10,872 nt of DNA from Deltaproteobacteria bacterium (GCA_031280335.1 JAITGZ010000118.1:1-10872), one strand, 5' to 3'; counted from the stretch's first letter, positions 1 to 6,401 are shown. Numbers and translations: made by a program. The notes: generated from the letters alone by a model not told the origin.

Positions 1-100
1 CTTGTGCCGCCTGTACGCATCCATCCGTACCGTCTTTTAGTGGTATGTCCATAGATTTTGTGAGGGGACATGAGACTACTGACTTCCAGAAAAGCTAAGC

Positions 101-129
101 CCCGCTTGGCTTTTGCGGCATCAAGCGGG
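101..129 (-). terminator. Putative intrinsic terminator after tRNA-Ser
   Basis: A perfect 8-bp stem (CCCGCTTG at 101-108 pairs with CAAGCGGG at 122-129) encloses a 13-nt loop. Read on the minus strand it lies about 20 nt beyond the encoded CCA of tRNA-Ser and is followed by a short T-rich stretch (GCTTAGCTTTT). The position and stem fit a terminator for the tRNA transcript. The T-tract is interrupted, so efficiency is uncertain. Confidence 0.55.
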
Positions 130-145
130 ACTTGTTGGAATCTAT

Positions 146-242
<97 letters not shown>

Positions 243-292
243 TTAACTGTCGCTGTGCCCGGCAAAGCCAGGGCCTTGCTCCGGTCTGCGGC

Positions 293-312
293 AAGCCCGC
301 CGTGCGGGCTTT
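293..312 (-). terminator. Hairpin between solute-binding protein gene and tRNA-Ser
   Basis: The sequence AAGCCCGC-CGTG-CGGGCTT forms a stem of about 7-8 bp starting 9 nt beyond the stop codon of the solute-binding protein gene. The T run (TTTT, 310-313) follows the stem on the plus strand, whereas the minus-strand side ends only in TT. It may therefore terminate leakily in the direction of the upstream gene, and tRNA-Ser may depend partly on read-through. Confidence 0.4.
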
Positions 313-321
313 TGAACCATT

Positions 322-1968
322 CTATTCCATGATCAGGTCGCCCAGGTAAGAAAAATTCATCGCGTTCAGCACCTGGCGCAGGTTCTTCAAGCGCGCATCG
401 GCGGCCCAGGTGTGCGGTTCAAAATGCAAAGGGACGAACGCCGCATCGTCATAGGCTATTTTTTCGATTTCCCGCAGCATGGCGGCGCGTTTGTCCGGAT
501 CAAACTCACTCTGGCAGGCCAGAACCAACTCATCCAGCGACCGGTTGCAGTAATTACCGCTATTGTACTTGCCGTAACCCGCCTCCCTGTCCGGGCACAT
601 CAGCAAATATTCACTGAAGTTGCCGGCGTCCTCCGTGTCGTCCTGCCAGCCCATGAGTTGCAAATCAGCGCTCTGGGTGCCAAATTCATCCCAATACCGG
701 ATTCTGGGCATGGTCCTCAGGGAAACCTTTATGCCCGCTTTAGCCAGCATACCCACAAAAGTCAACGCGATTTTTTCATCGTTTACATAGCGGTTGTTCG
801 GGCTGATCATGGTCAGCTCAAGCCCGTCAGGGTAGCCCGCCTCCTGCAGCAGACGCCTGGCTTTGTCCAGGTTGTAGCGGGGCTTGAGTTCGGGATTATG
901 TCCGGTCATGTGCGGCGGAATCTGCTGCGTGGCCGGGACGGCATGGCCGTGCATGATCTTTCTAACCATGGCCGCATTGTCCGTGGCCCGCACGATTGCT
1001 TCGCGCACCCTCGGATCGGCCAGTTCCTTGCGGCGCTTGCCGTTCATCTGAACAATGATCAGCCGGGAGCTGTTCATGACCACAAGCTGAAGCCGTTTAT
1101 TGCCCTTAAGGCGCGCATAATCGCCGGTGGGCACGGACATAATCATGTCCGATGCGCCGGAAAGCAGCGAAGCCACGCGCGTGGCACCATTATTAACCAC
1201 GGCAACGCGTATGCTCCCCACATTGCCGCGCGGGCCCCAGTAATCCGCAAAGGCCTTGAGGGTCATTTCCATGCCCTGCCTGCGGCTCTCCACCCTGAAC
1301 GGCCCTGTGCCGGAAGCATTAACGCCGGCGAAACCAAGGCCGGTCTTGTCAATCACATCCCTGGTCCGGCCGTTTTCGTCCATTCCGCTGTAAAACCCGC
1401 TGTCCATGACAAATATGTATGCGGCCACCCCCAGAGCCATGGCATAGGGTTTATCCGTGACAATATCCACCGTGTGTTCATCCACCGCCAAGGCGCGGAC
1501 AAAGGGTCTGAAAAGCCCCCTGTACTCCTCGGAACTCTTCAGACGGTGCAGGGTCCAGACCACATCCCCTGCGGTCATGGTATTGCCCGAATGAAATTTT
1601 ACATTTTTACGCAGATAAAAGCGTATGGTCGTCGGATCAACCTGCTCCCAACGCTCTGCCAGACGAGGTTCCAGACGGGCGTCGGCAGCGCGGCGGAACA
1701 GCGGGTCAAAGACTAGGTGGCTGTAAGCCAAAGTCTCTTCCGACAGTTGCACGTGGGGATCAAGAGAAACAATATCCGAGGGCACGGCGAGTTTGAGCGT
1801 TCTGTCCGGCGCAATAACAGCCCGGCCCCGTTCCGCCGCCTTTCCGGACGGAGACGCGGGCCGGGACTTGCCTGCCCTGGCGTCCGCAGCAATGGAGGTG
1901 TACGCCGCGCTCATGCTCAGGAGACAAACCAAGCCGAGGCGGAACATATTTTTCAAAAATAGCGGCAT
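322..1968 (-). CDS. ABC transporter family-5 solute-binding protein (peptide/nickel/oligopeptide type), exported
   Basis: 548-residue periplasmic binding protein of the DppA/OppA/NikA family (SBP_bac_5), which captures peptides or similar ligands for an ABC importer. Residues 1-28 form a Sec signal peptide (MPLFLKNMFR, then a hydrophobic core ending TSIA-A). The Cys in LGLVC does not sit in a good lipobox, so a soluble periplasmic form is likely. Family landmarks are AVPSDIVSLDPH (61-72), YLRKNVKFHSG (118-128), SGTGPF (219-224) and YNLDKARRLLQEAGYPDG (365-382). The ATG at 1968 is chosen because AGGAG lies about 9 nt upstream and a signal peptide follows. A longer open frame reaches 2124 but would run into dgkA. 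ATG at 1992 is a weaker alternative. No permease or ATPase gene is adjacent, so the ligand cannot be inferred. It lies 118 nt after dgkA on the same strand. Confidence 0.92.
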   Translation of the reverse strand: MPLFLKNMFRLGLVCLLSMSAAYTSIAADARAGKSRPASPSGKAAERGRAVIAPDRTLKLAVPSDIVSLDPHVQLSEETLAYSHLVFDPLFRRAADARLEPRLAERWEQVDPTTIRFYLRKNVKFHSGNTMTAGDVVWTLHRLKSSEEYRGLFRPFVRALAVDEHTVDIVTDKPYAMALGVAAYIFVMDSGFYSGMDENGRTRDVIDKTGLGFAGVNASGTGPFRVESRRQGMEMTLKAFADYWGPRGNVGSIRVAVVNNGATRVASLLSGASDMIMSVPTGDYARLKGNKRLQLVVMNSSRLIIVQMNGKRRKELADPRVREAIVRATDNAAMVRKIMHGHAVPATQQIPPHMTGHNPELKPRYNLDKARRLLQEAGYPDGLELTMISPNNRYVNDEKIALTFVGMLAKAGIKVSLRTMPRIRYWDEFGTQSADLQLMGWQDDTEDAGNFSEYLLMCPDREAGYGKYNSGNYCNRSLDELVLACQSEFDPDKRAAMLREIEKIAYDDAAFVPLHFEPHTWAADARLKNLRQVLNAMNFSYLGDLIME

Positions 1969-2046
1969 AATGGGCTTCTCCTGTAACCTGTTCATACCCC
2001 GCAGCAACGCTGTAGTGAAGCCATTAAGGACGTGGCCTTGCTGTAT

Positions 2047-2075
2047 GGCCTTCCTGCCGGGGGCGGAACCACAAA
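2047..2075 (-). repeat. Dispersed 29-nt repeat, copy 1 (after dgkA)
   Basis: On the minus strand this reads TTTGTGGTTCCGCCCCC followed by GGCAGGAAGGCC. It matches 26 of 29 positions of the plus-strand copy at 5211-5239. It begins about 12 nt beyond the dgkA stop, between dgkA and the solute-binding protein gene. The sequence can fold weakly (GGC...GCC). Function is unknown; it may be part of a degraded mobile or terminator-like repeat. Confidence 0.7.
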
Positions 2076-2086
2076 GAAACAGAGGA

Positions 2087-2440
2087 TCAATATCTGCACA
2101 CCAAATACAGCCAGTAAGCCGCATTCGCCCATATACCCAGCAAAACCGCAGCCGAAGCGGCGTCCTTGGCCCTTTTTACCAGGGGGTTGAAACCCGGCGA
2201 AACCAGATTGCACACGTTTTCAATCGCCGTGTTCAGCAGTTCCAAGGCCATAACCACCAGCCAGCCGGCCGCAAGCAAGGGCAGCTCCGCTGTGGGCACA
2301 CCGTAAAGCCGTCCGGCCAGAGGCAGAATAAAAAGAACCAGAATTTCCTGCCTGAAGGCGATCTCGCTCCCGGCCGTGCTTATGATCCCCTGCAAGGCGT
2401 ACTTCCACGCCACATATATATGCTTAAGATGTTTCAACAT
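2087..2440 (-). CDS. dgkA: Diacylglycerol kinase (prokaryotic DgkA family)
   Basis: 117-residue inner-membrane enzyme that phosphorylates diacylglycerol to phosphatidic acid with ATP, recycling lipid head-group donors. Length and layout match E. coli DgkA (about 120 residues, three membrane helices). Visible motifs are EIAFRQE (26-32), the catalytic segment ALELLNTAIENV (65-76) with Glu67, Asn70 and Glu74, and RAKDAASAAVL (90-100) with Lys92 and Asp93. Hydrophobic segments lie at about 33-47, 52-70 and 97-114. The ATG at 2440 is preceded by AGGAGAA at a rather long spacing (about 10-12 nt). It is transcribed away from fabD across a repeat-rich intergenic region. The solute-binding protein gene follows on the same strand, but the functional link is unclear. 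The distant undecaprenol-kinase branch (DgkA of Gram-positives) is a less likely identity. Confidence 0.95.
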   Translation of the reverse strand: MLKHLKHIYVAWKYALQGIISTAGSEIAFRQEILVLFILPLAGRLYGVPTAELPLLAAGWLVVMALELLNTAIENVCNLVSPGFNPLVKRAKDAASAAVLLGIWANAAYWLYLVCRY

Positions 2441-2563
2441 AAATCGCGGCTTCTCCTAAACCACGGGATGGATCAAGTCCGCCTTGCTCCGGCGCTCCCG
2501 CGCCGAACCCGCGATGCAGGCTTTTTTGTAGAGAGGGTTCGGGGGAATAATTCCCCCGGATGG

Positions 2564-2584
2564 GGTTTGAGGCGATAGCCCCAG
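2564..2584 (-). repeat. Dispersed 21-nt repeat, copy 1
   Basis: On the minus strand this reads CTGGGGCTATCGCC followed by TCAAACC. It matches the plus-strand copy at 5153-5173 in 20 of 21 positions. The GGCTATCGCC core can form a small hairpin. It sits upstream of dgkA, with the other shared repeat (2047-2075) on the far side of dgkA. Confidence 0.75.
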
Positions 2585-2637
2585 GGTTCAAACCCTGCGC
2601 TCCCTCCACCCCTGGACAGCGGCTTGACATTAGCAAC

Positions 2638-2657
2638 AGTTTTACGCACTGTAAACT
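2638..2657. promoter_or_regulatory. Imperfect inverted repeat upstream of fabD (operator candidate)
   Basis: AGTTTTAC-GCACT-GTAAACT is a near-palindrome with one unpaired T. It lies 87 nt before the fabD start and 9 nt after a TTGACA box. Its size and position would fit a repressor site, but it does not match a fatty-acid regulator operator I can name. This is inference from symmetry only. Confidence 0.25.
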
Positions 2658-2743
2658 ATTGATTGCGCGTATCCCGGCCGATGCCGCCCGGCGGACGTTC
2701 GAGTGTGCGCATTGCATGGAAGCTGTAGTTTGTGAGGTATGGC

Positions 2744-3727
2744 ATGTGCGCGAATGAGACAAAGGCGGCCTTGCTTTTGTCCGGCCAGGGGGCGCAGGTA
2801 CCGGGTATGGGACGCGCTCTGGCCGAGCGTTTTCCGGAGGCCATGGAGCTTTGGAAAAAGGCCGAAAAATTCAGCGGTCTGCCCTTGCGCGGCATTTACT
2901 GGGAGGGGGACGAAAAGCAGGATGACACAAGGAATCTGCAGCCCGCGCTTACTGCGGTCAACCTGGGCCTGTGGCTGACCTTGGCATCGCGTCTGCGGCC
3001 TGTGGGCACGGCCGGGCACAGTCTGGGCGAGTATTGCGCTCTGGCGGCGGCTTCGGTATTGAGCCCGGAACAGGTTCTGGAGCTGGCCGCCCTGCGCGGA
3101 CGGCTTATGGCCGAGGCGGATCCGGAAGGCCGGGGGGCTATGGCGGCTGTGGTGAAACTAAATTTGTCCCAGGCCGAGGAACTGGTCCGCACTGTTTTGC
3201 GTGAGCTGGGCGAAGGGGCGGGCACCCCCCTGATCATTGCCAATTATAACACTCCGGCCCAGTTTGTGGTCAGCGGTGCGCGTGAGGCTGTGGTCATGCT
3301 GGTGGAAAAGGCCAGGGAATTCAAGGGCCGGGCCATCCCTCTGGCGGTTTCCGGGGCCTTTCACAGCCCGCTTATGGAGGAAGCCGCCAAAGAGATGGCT
3401 GTACTCATCCACAAACGCGCTTTCGCCCATCCGCGTTTTCCCGTGTACTGCAATGCCGTGGGTCGGGCCGTATCCGACGGGGCGCAAATCAAAGATTTGC
3501 TGCTGCGTCAGATGACCTCGCCCGTGCGCTGGATCGAAACGATACACGCCATGTTCCATGACGGGGCGCGGATATTTGTGGAGTGTTCGCCCAAGGATGT
3601 ACTGACCAAGATGAGCGGGCAGATCCTCGACCCGGCGGAGCATAAGGACGCAGCGGGTGTTGCCGCCCTGACCGTCAGCGGGCCGGACGATCTGGAATCT
3701 CTTTCGGAGAGGCTTGAAAATGCCTAA
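2744..3727 (+). CDS. fabD: Malonyl-CoA:ACP transacylase (FabD)
   Basis: 327-residue cytosolic enzyme that moves malonyl from CoA to acyl carrier protein, feeding chain elongation in fatty acid synthesis. Motifs in order are LLSGQGAQ (11-18, oxyanion Gln15), GHSLGEY (91-97) with nucleophile Ser93, Arg118 in ALRGRLM (carboxylate binding), NYNTPAQFVVSG (167-178), and SGAFHSPLM (203-211) with catalytic His207. Length is slightly above the usual 310. The ATG at 2744 is chosen because GTGAGG lies 7-12 nt upstream. An in-frame GTG at 2732 would add four residues and place the start inside that ribosome binding site. The stop overlaps the next gene by 8 bp, so the two are probably co-expressed. No other fab gene is adjacent in the window. 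Confidence 0.96.
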   Translation: MCANETKAALLLSGQGAQVPGMGRALAERFPEAMELWKKAEKFSGLPLRGIYWEGDEKQDDTRNLQPALTAVNLGLWLTLASRLRPVGTAGHSLGEYCALAAASVLSPEQVLELAALRGRLMAEADPEGRGAMAAVVKLNLSQAEELVRTVLRELGEGAGTPLIIANYNTPAQFVVSGAREAVVMLVEKAREFKGRAIPLAVSGAFHSPLMEEAAKEMAVLIHKRAFAHPRFPVYCNAVGRAVSDGAQIKDLLLRQMTSPVRWIETIHAMFHDGARIFVECSPKDVLTKMSGQILDPAEHKDAAGVAALTVSGPDDLESLSERLENA

Positions 3728-4112
3728 ACACAGAGTGGAAGTCTTTGGACAGATCGTCTATGCGCCGGAAATAAGCTATGACGATCTCATGGCGCTGGAA
3801 AACGAGATTGTGGGTCTGGTTTCGGCGCTGCTGGAAGATATGCGCGCAGAGTTCATCGCCTTTGAATCCGAAGGCGACCGCACCTTTTTTCAATGCGCCC
3901 TGCAAAGCTGTGACCAGGAAAAGGCCAAGGCCATGGCGGCGCGATTAGCGGAGAAGATTAAAACTCAATGGGAATGCAAGCTCATGTTTGTGGACAAAAT
4001 GCTTTTTGAACATTATTTTTACGCCCTAAATCATCACGGCGGCAAAAGCAAAAAATTGCTTCTGCCTGCGGCTGGCCCCATTGACAAGGCTTTGGCCGAC
4101 GAAGGCGGCTGA
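3720..4112 (+). CDS. Conserved-looking protein of unknown function, overlapping fabD
   Basis: 130 residues, probably cytosolic, with no signal peptide or membrane segment. I do not recognise a family. The sequence is a mixed alpha/beta small protein: a short strand-like start (KHRVEVFGQIVY), an acidic helix-like stretch (ISYDDLMALENEIVGLVSALLEDM, 18-41), a central EFIAFESEGDRTFFQCAL, then an Ala/Lys-rich helix (68-82) and LMFVDKMLFEHYFYALNHH. ATG at 3720 is chosen because GGAGAGG lies 7 nt upstream; a TTG at 3714 is possible. It overlaps fabD by 8 bp, implying translational coupling, and ends 10 nt before tRNA-Leu. Base composition resembles its neighbours, so it looks like a real resident gene. 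A role next to FabD is only a guess. Confidence 0.85.
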   Translation: MPKHRVEVFGQIVYAPEISYDDLMALENEIVGLVSALLEDMRAEFIAFESEGDRTFFQCALQSCDQEKAKAMAARLAEKIKTQWECKLMFVDKMLFEHYFYALNHHGGKSKKLLLPAAGPIDKALADEGG

Positions 4113-4122
4113 TGACCATCAG

Positions 4123-4209
4123 GCCCGGGTGGTGGAATTGGTAGACACAAGGGACTTAAAATCCCTCGGCCGCAAGGCTGTGCCGGTTCAAGTCCGGCCC
4201 CGGGCACCA
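4123..4209 (+). tRNA. tRNA-Leu(TAA), CCA end encoded
   Basis: The acceptor stem GCCCGGG (4123-4129) pairs with CCCGGGC (4199-4205), the discriminator is A (4206) and CCA is at 4207-4209. The anticodon stem AGGGA/TCCCT holds loop CTTAAAA, so the anticodon is TAA, reading UUA. The variable arm (CGGCCGCAAGGCTG) makes it class II, as expected for Leu. The T arm has GGTTCAAGTCC. It starts 10 nt after the stop of the 130-residue protein gene, so it is probably processed from the fabD transcript. Confidence 0.97.
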
Positions 4210-4276
4210 ATAATACAGCAAAAAAACGCCCTTGGCGAATGGACGCAAAGGCGCTTTTAATGTCTGGAGTACCAGC

Positions 4277-5113
4277 ATGCGCACCATCATCGCCCCGGCC
4301 CGCAATGGTACGGAACGCAGCCTGACCCTGCGCTGCCCCTCTCTGAAAAAAGGCGGGCGTCTTTTGCTCCTGCCGGAGAAAGAAACAGCCTTGCCCCCAT
4401 ACCAGGTTACCCTTGCCCATAGCGCCTTCCTGCCGGGACAGGCCGCCGGGCCGCTGGCCGTGGGAACTGTTTTGCGCCTCAAAGATACCCCCCTGCTCAG
4501 CGTTCAAATGCGCCTGGAAATACCTGTGGAGGGGCGGCGGCACAGCCTGCCCTGCATTCAGTGCCTGGCCCTCTCCGATGTGCGGGAAGGCGAGCTTGAA
4601 CTGCAAGCGGGGCGCAGCGGCCCGGCGCTGGCCTGGATCACGGTCTCTGACAAAGGAGCCGCAGGAGAGCGCCTGGACGAAAGCGGCCCGGCCATTGAAG
4701 ATATGGCCGCCGCCGCCCTGCCCCTGCGTTGCGCCAACGGCTACATGGCACCGGACGAAATCTTCCGCCTGCGCGCCCTGGTGGCGGATCTGGCCCTGGT
4801 GCAAGGCTATGACCTGATCATCACCAGCGGCGGCACGGGACTGTCGGAACGCGACCGCACCCCCGAGGCCATGCTCCCCCTGATCGAAAAACGCCTGCCC
4901 GGCTTTGAACACGCCATGCTGGCCGCCGCCCTGCAAAAAACCCCGCGCGGGGCCATCTCCCGCGCCGTGTGCGGCACAGTGGGGCGCAGCATTCTGCTCA
5001 CCCTGCCCGGCAGTCTTAAGGCCGTGCGCGAAAACTTGGCCGCCGTACTGCCCGCCCTGGGACATGCCCTGGACAAACTGCAGGGCAATACAGATGACTG
5101 CGGCCAGGGGTAA
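4277..5113 (+). CDS. MogA/MoaB-family molybdopterin protein with an N-terminal extension
   Basis: 278 residues. The C-terminal part (about 117-270) is a MogA/MoaB-type domain, which in this family adenylylates molybdopterin or aids molybdenum insertion. Visible motifs are AWITVSDKG (119-127), DLIITSGGTGLSERDRTPEA (179-198) holding the nucleotide/pterin-binding GGTG and a conserved acidic residue, LPGFEHAM (207-214), and RGAISRAVCGTVGRSILLTLPGS (224-246). Residues 1-116 form an extension absent from stand-alone MogA (about 195 residues) and MoaB (about 170). I do not recognise it; it contains CIQC (93-96). The ATG at 4277 is preceded by GGAG at 8 nt; an upstream in-frame TTG (4232) lacks a site. 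It follows tRNA-Leu by 67 nt and ends before an intrinsic terminator. Whether it acts as MogA, MoaB or something else cannot be told. Confidence 0.88.
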   Translation: MRTIIAPARNGTERSLTLRCPSLKKGGRLLLLPEKETALPPYQVTLAHSAFLPGQAAGPLAVGTVLRLKDTPLLSVQMRLEIPVEGRRHSLPCIQCLALSDVREGELELQAGRSGPALAWITVSDKGAAGERLDESGPAIEDMAAAALPLRCANGYMAPDEIFRLRALVADLALVQGYDLIITSGGTGLSERDRTPEAMLPLIEKRLPGFEHAMLAAALQKTPRGAISRAVCGTVGRSILLTLPGSLKAVRENLAAVLPALGHALDKLQGNTDDCGQG

Positions 5114-5152
5114 CATTTTATATCAGAGCATATTATTTGAGATCGTACATCA

Positions 5153-5173
5153 CTGGGGCTATCGCCCCAAACC
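5153..5173 (+). repeat. Dispersed 21-nt repeat, copy 2
   Basis: CTGGGGCTATCGCCCC followed by AAACC. Its core GGGGC-TATC-GCCCC (5155-5168) is a perfect hairpin. It matches the minus-strand copy at 2564-2584 in 20 of 21 positions, the one change breaking the last-but-one pair of that hairpin. It lies 39 nt beyond the MogA-like gene. Confidence 0.75.
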
Positions 5174-5210
5174 TCCTCAATATTTTCAAACAAGTTCACC
5201 CGCCGGTTCC

Positions 5211-5239
5211 TTTGTGATCCCGCCCCCGGCCGGAAGGCC
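5211..5239 (+). repeat. Dispersed 29-nt repeat, copy 2
   Basis: TTTGTGATCCCGCCCCC followed by GGCCGGAAGGCC; 26 of 29 positions match the minus-strand copy at 2047-2075. CGGCC-GGAA-GGCCG (5228-5240) folds into a small hairpin. It lies just before the intrinsic terminator at 5254-5281. Confidence 0.7.
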
Positions 5240-5253
5240 GAATATAGCCCAAC

Positions 5254-5281
5254 CCCGCCCCGAAGGGCGGGATTTTCTTTG
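5254..5281 (+). terminator. Intrinsic terminator after the MogA-like gene
   Basis: Perfect stem CCCGCCC (5254-5260), tetraloop CGAA, GGGCGGG (5265-5271), then ATTTTCTTTG. This is a textbook rho-independent terminator for the plus-strand transcript that includes the MogA-like gene, 140 nt beyond its stop. Confidence 0.85.
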
Positions 5282-5311
5282 TTGTCATCCGGATATATAG
5301 TCATATTGTGT

Positions 5312-5340
5312 TTGCCTTAAAGGTATGTACGACGTAAACT
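5312..5340 (+). promoter_or_regulatory. Candidate sigma-70-type promoter for the SGNH hydrolase
   Basis: TTGCCT (5312-5317) and TAAACT (5335-5340) are separated by 17 nt, each matching 4 of 6 consensus positions. It lies directly after the upstream terminator and would give a leader of about 80 nt. This is a pattern match only. Confidence 0.35.
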
Positions 5341-5343
5341 TAT

Positions 5344-5384
5344 CCATCACGCCCTGATGGTTGCCTCTCCTTAGCGGGGCAACC
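5344..5384 (+). promoter_or_regulatory. Leader with two mutually exclusive hairpins
   Basis: CCATCA (5344-5349) pairs with TGATGG (5355-5360), and GGTTGCC (5359-5365) pairs with GGCAACC (5378-5384). The two stems share the GG at 5359-5360, so forming one fully limits the other. The region sits between the candidate promoter and the GGAGG (5411-5415) of the SGNH gene. I could not match it to a known riboswitch class. Confidence 0.3.
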
Positions 5385-5426
5385 CTGCGGCGGCTTAAAC
5401 CTGTAGTTATGGAGGTACGGGCTATT

Positions 5427-6263
5427 ATGAACACAGTCATGAGGATTCGCATCAAAGCCTTTTTATGTGCCGTACTGGCCGGCCTTTGGGTTCTGAACCT
5501 GTCCGGTGCCGGTCTAGCCGCGACCAAACCCAAAAAGGTCAATCCCGATGCTGCGGCCCCGGCCTCCGTGCTGTTCATCGGCAACAGTTTTTTCTATTAT
5601 AACAACAGCATGCACAATGTGTTCAACCGCATAATCAGATCCCTGGACAAAAATAATAAAATCCGCAGCACCTCGGTTACAATCAGCGGTTCCGGCATGT
5701 CCTGGCACAATGTGGACGCCTATTTCAACCCAGAAGGGGTGGGATCCTATTCCTTTGTGGGGGATAACGAGGTAGTGTTCAACGATCCCAAACGCAAACT
5801 TTTTGATGTGGCCATGATGATGGACTGCAGCCAGTGTCCGGTACATCCCACCCTGAGCCCGGTGTTTTTTGAGTACGCGAAAAAGCACAGCGACAGCATA
5901 CGCAAACACGGGGCTGAACCGGTGCTGTTCATGAGCTGGGCCTACTCCGACAAACCGGAGATGACCGAGGGCCTTGCCGAGGCTTACACCAAGGCCGGCA
6001 ACGACAACAACATGCTGGTCATTCCGGCGGGCCTGGCCTTTGCCGAATCCGTAAAGCAGCGCCCCGGCCTTAATCTGTATGAGCCGGACAAACGCCACCC
6101 CAGCAAACCCGGCACCTATCTGGGGGCCTGCGTGGCCTACGCCGCCCTGTTCAAAAAATCGCCGGAAGGGGCGGAATACGCCTTTGACCTGGATAAAGAC
6201 ACCGCCGCCTTTCTGCAGAAAATATCCTGGGAGACGGTGAAAAAATACTACGGCTGGAAATAA
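5427..6263 (+). CDS. Exported SGNH/GDSL-type hydrolase
   Basis: 278 residues with an N-terminal signal peptide (MNTVMRIRIKAFL, hydrophobic core 12-27, likely cleavage after GLAA at 29-32), so it should act in the periplasm. After it comes VLFIGNSFFYYN (48-59): GNS with Ser54 is the block-I nucleophile of SGNH hydrolases. The terminal catalytic pair is visible as DKRH (Asp221, His224) in YEPDKRHPSKPGTYLG, matching the DxxH of the fold. SGSGMSW (87-93) may supply the oxyanion Gly. These enzymes are esterases, acyl- or deacylases; the substrate here is unknown. ATG at 5427 is chosen for GGAGG 11 nt upstream; ATG at 5439 is possible. No partner gene lies beside it and no clear terminator follows. 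Confidence 0.85.
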   Translation: MNTVMRIRIKAFLCAVLAGLWVLNLSGAGLAATKPKKVNPDAAAPASVLFIGNSFFYYNNSMHNVFNRIIRSLDKNNKIRSTSVTISGSGMSWHNVDAYFNPEGVGSYSFVGDNEVVFNDPKRKLFDVAMMMDCSQCPVHPTLSPVFFEYAKKHSDSIRKHGAEPVLFMSWAYSDKPEMTEGLAEAYTKAGNDNNMLVIPAGLAFAESVKQRPGLNLYEPDKRHPSKPGTYLGACVAYAALFKKSPEGAEYAFDLDKDTAAFLQKISWETVKKYYGWK

Positions 6264-6374
6264 AAAAATAACTTCTGCACACTCCGCTGGAACAAAATTC
6301 GCCTTTTCGCGTGCTACTCTCCAACGGGCGACTTGAAAAAGCAAACCCCGTCCGGGTTCAGGAGGGTGCGGTAG

Positions 6375-6401
6375 CCGTTAGGCGGCCTTGCCGCCTTACG
6401 G
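6375..6401. repeat. Strong hairpin between convergent genes
   Basis: CCGTTAGGCGGC (6375-6386), loop CTT, GCCGCCTTACGG (6390-6401): a 12-bp stem with a single T-T mismatch. It lies between the convergent SGNH hydrolase and phoU genes. Neither side has a T-tract, so it is not a standard intrinsic terminator but could protect 3' ends or stop transcription with Rho. Confidence 0.55.

Larger units (their letters stand above)
2441..2743. other. Divergent, repeat-rich intergenic region between dgkA and fabD
   Basis: No gene is supported here. The stretch holds several perfect hairpins: CGGCGC-TCCC-GCGCCG (2490-2505), CGGGGGAA-TAA-TTCCCCCG (2540-2558) and AGGGTT-CA-AACCCT (2583-2596). It also holds a copy of the 21-nt dispersed repeat (2564-2584). 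A TTGACA box (2624-2629) lies upstream of fabD, but no good -10 element is found 16-18 nt after it. The right part (2638-2657) carries an imperfect inverted repeat. Promoters for both dgkA and fabD should lie in this region, but I cannot place them with confidence. Confidence 0.6.
5114..5426 (+). other. Intergenic region with repeats, terminator and leader of the next gene
   Basis: No gene is supported here. From left to right it holds a 21-nt repeat copy (5153-5173), a 29-nt repeat copy (5211-5239), an intrinsic terminator (5254-5281), a candidate promoter (5312-5340) and two competing hairpins in the leader of the SGNH hydrolase (5344-5384). Confidence 0.6.

Noticed and set aside
1..71. Open frame on the minus strand running off the left edge (starts MSPHKIYGHTTKRRYG), just beyond tRNA-Ser, possibly an integrase or other element gene at a tRNA site
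   Set aside because: Only about 23 residues are visible, the ribosome binding site is weak, and I recognise no family. The fragment is too short to support a gene.
412..1716. 434-residue open frame on the plus strand
   Set aside because: It is the reverse-strand shadow of the solute-binding protein gene, rich in His/Gly/Ala with no domain; the minus-strand protein has clear family motifs and a signal peptide.
1969..2124. 52-residue N-terminal extension of the solute-binding protein
   Set aside because: It would cover the dgkA end and the 29-nt repeat, lacks a ribosome binding site, and places the signal peptide internally.
4034..5116. 360-residue open frame on the minus strand
   Set aside because: It covers tRNA-Leu and the MogA-like gene in antisense and has shadow-like composition (Gln/Gly/Ala/His).
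5312..5426. c-di-GMP or molybdenum-cofactor riboswitch
   Set aside because: The stems do not match the conserved loop sequences of those classes, and the downstream gene is an SGNH hydrolase.
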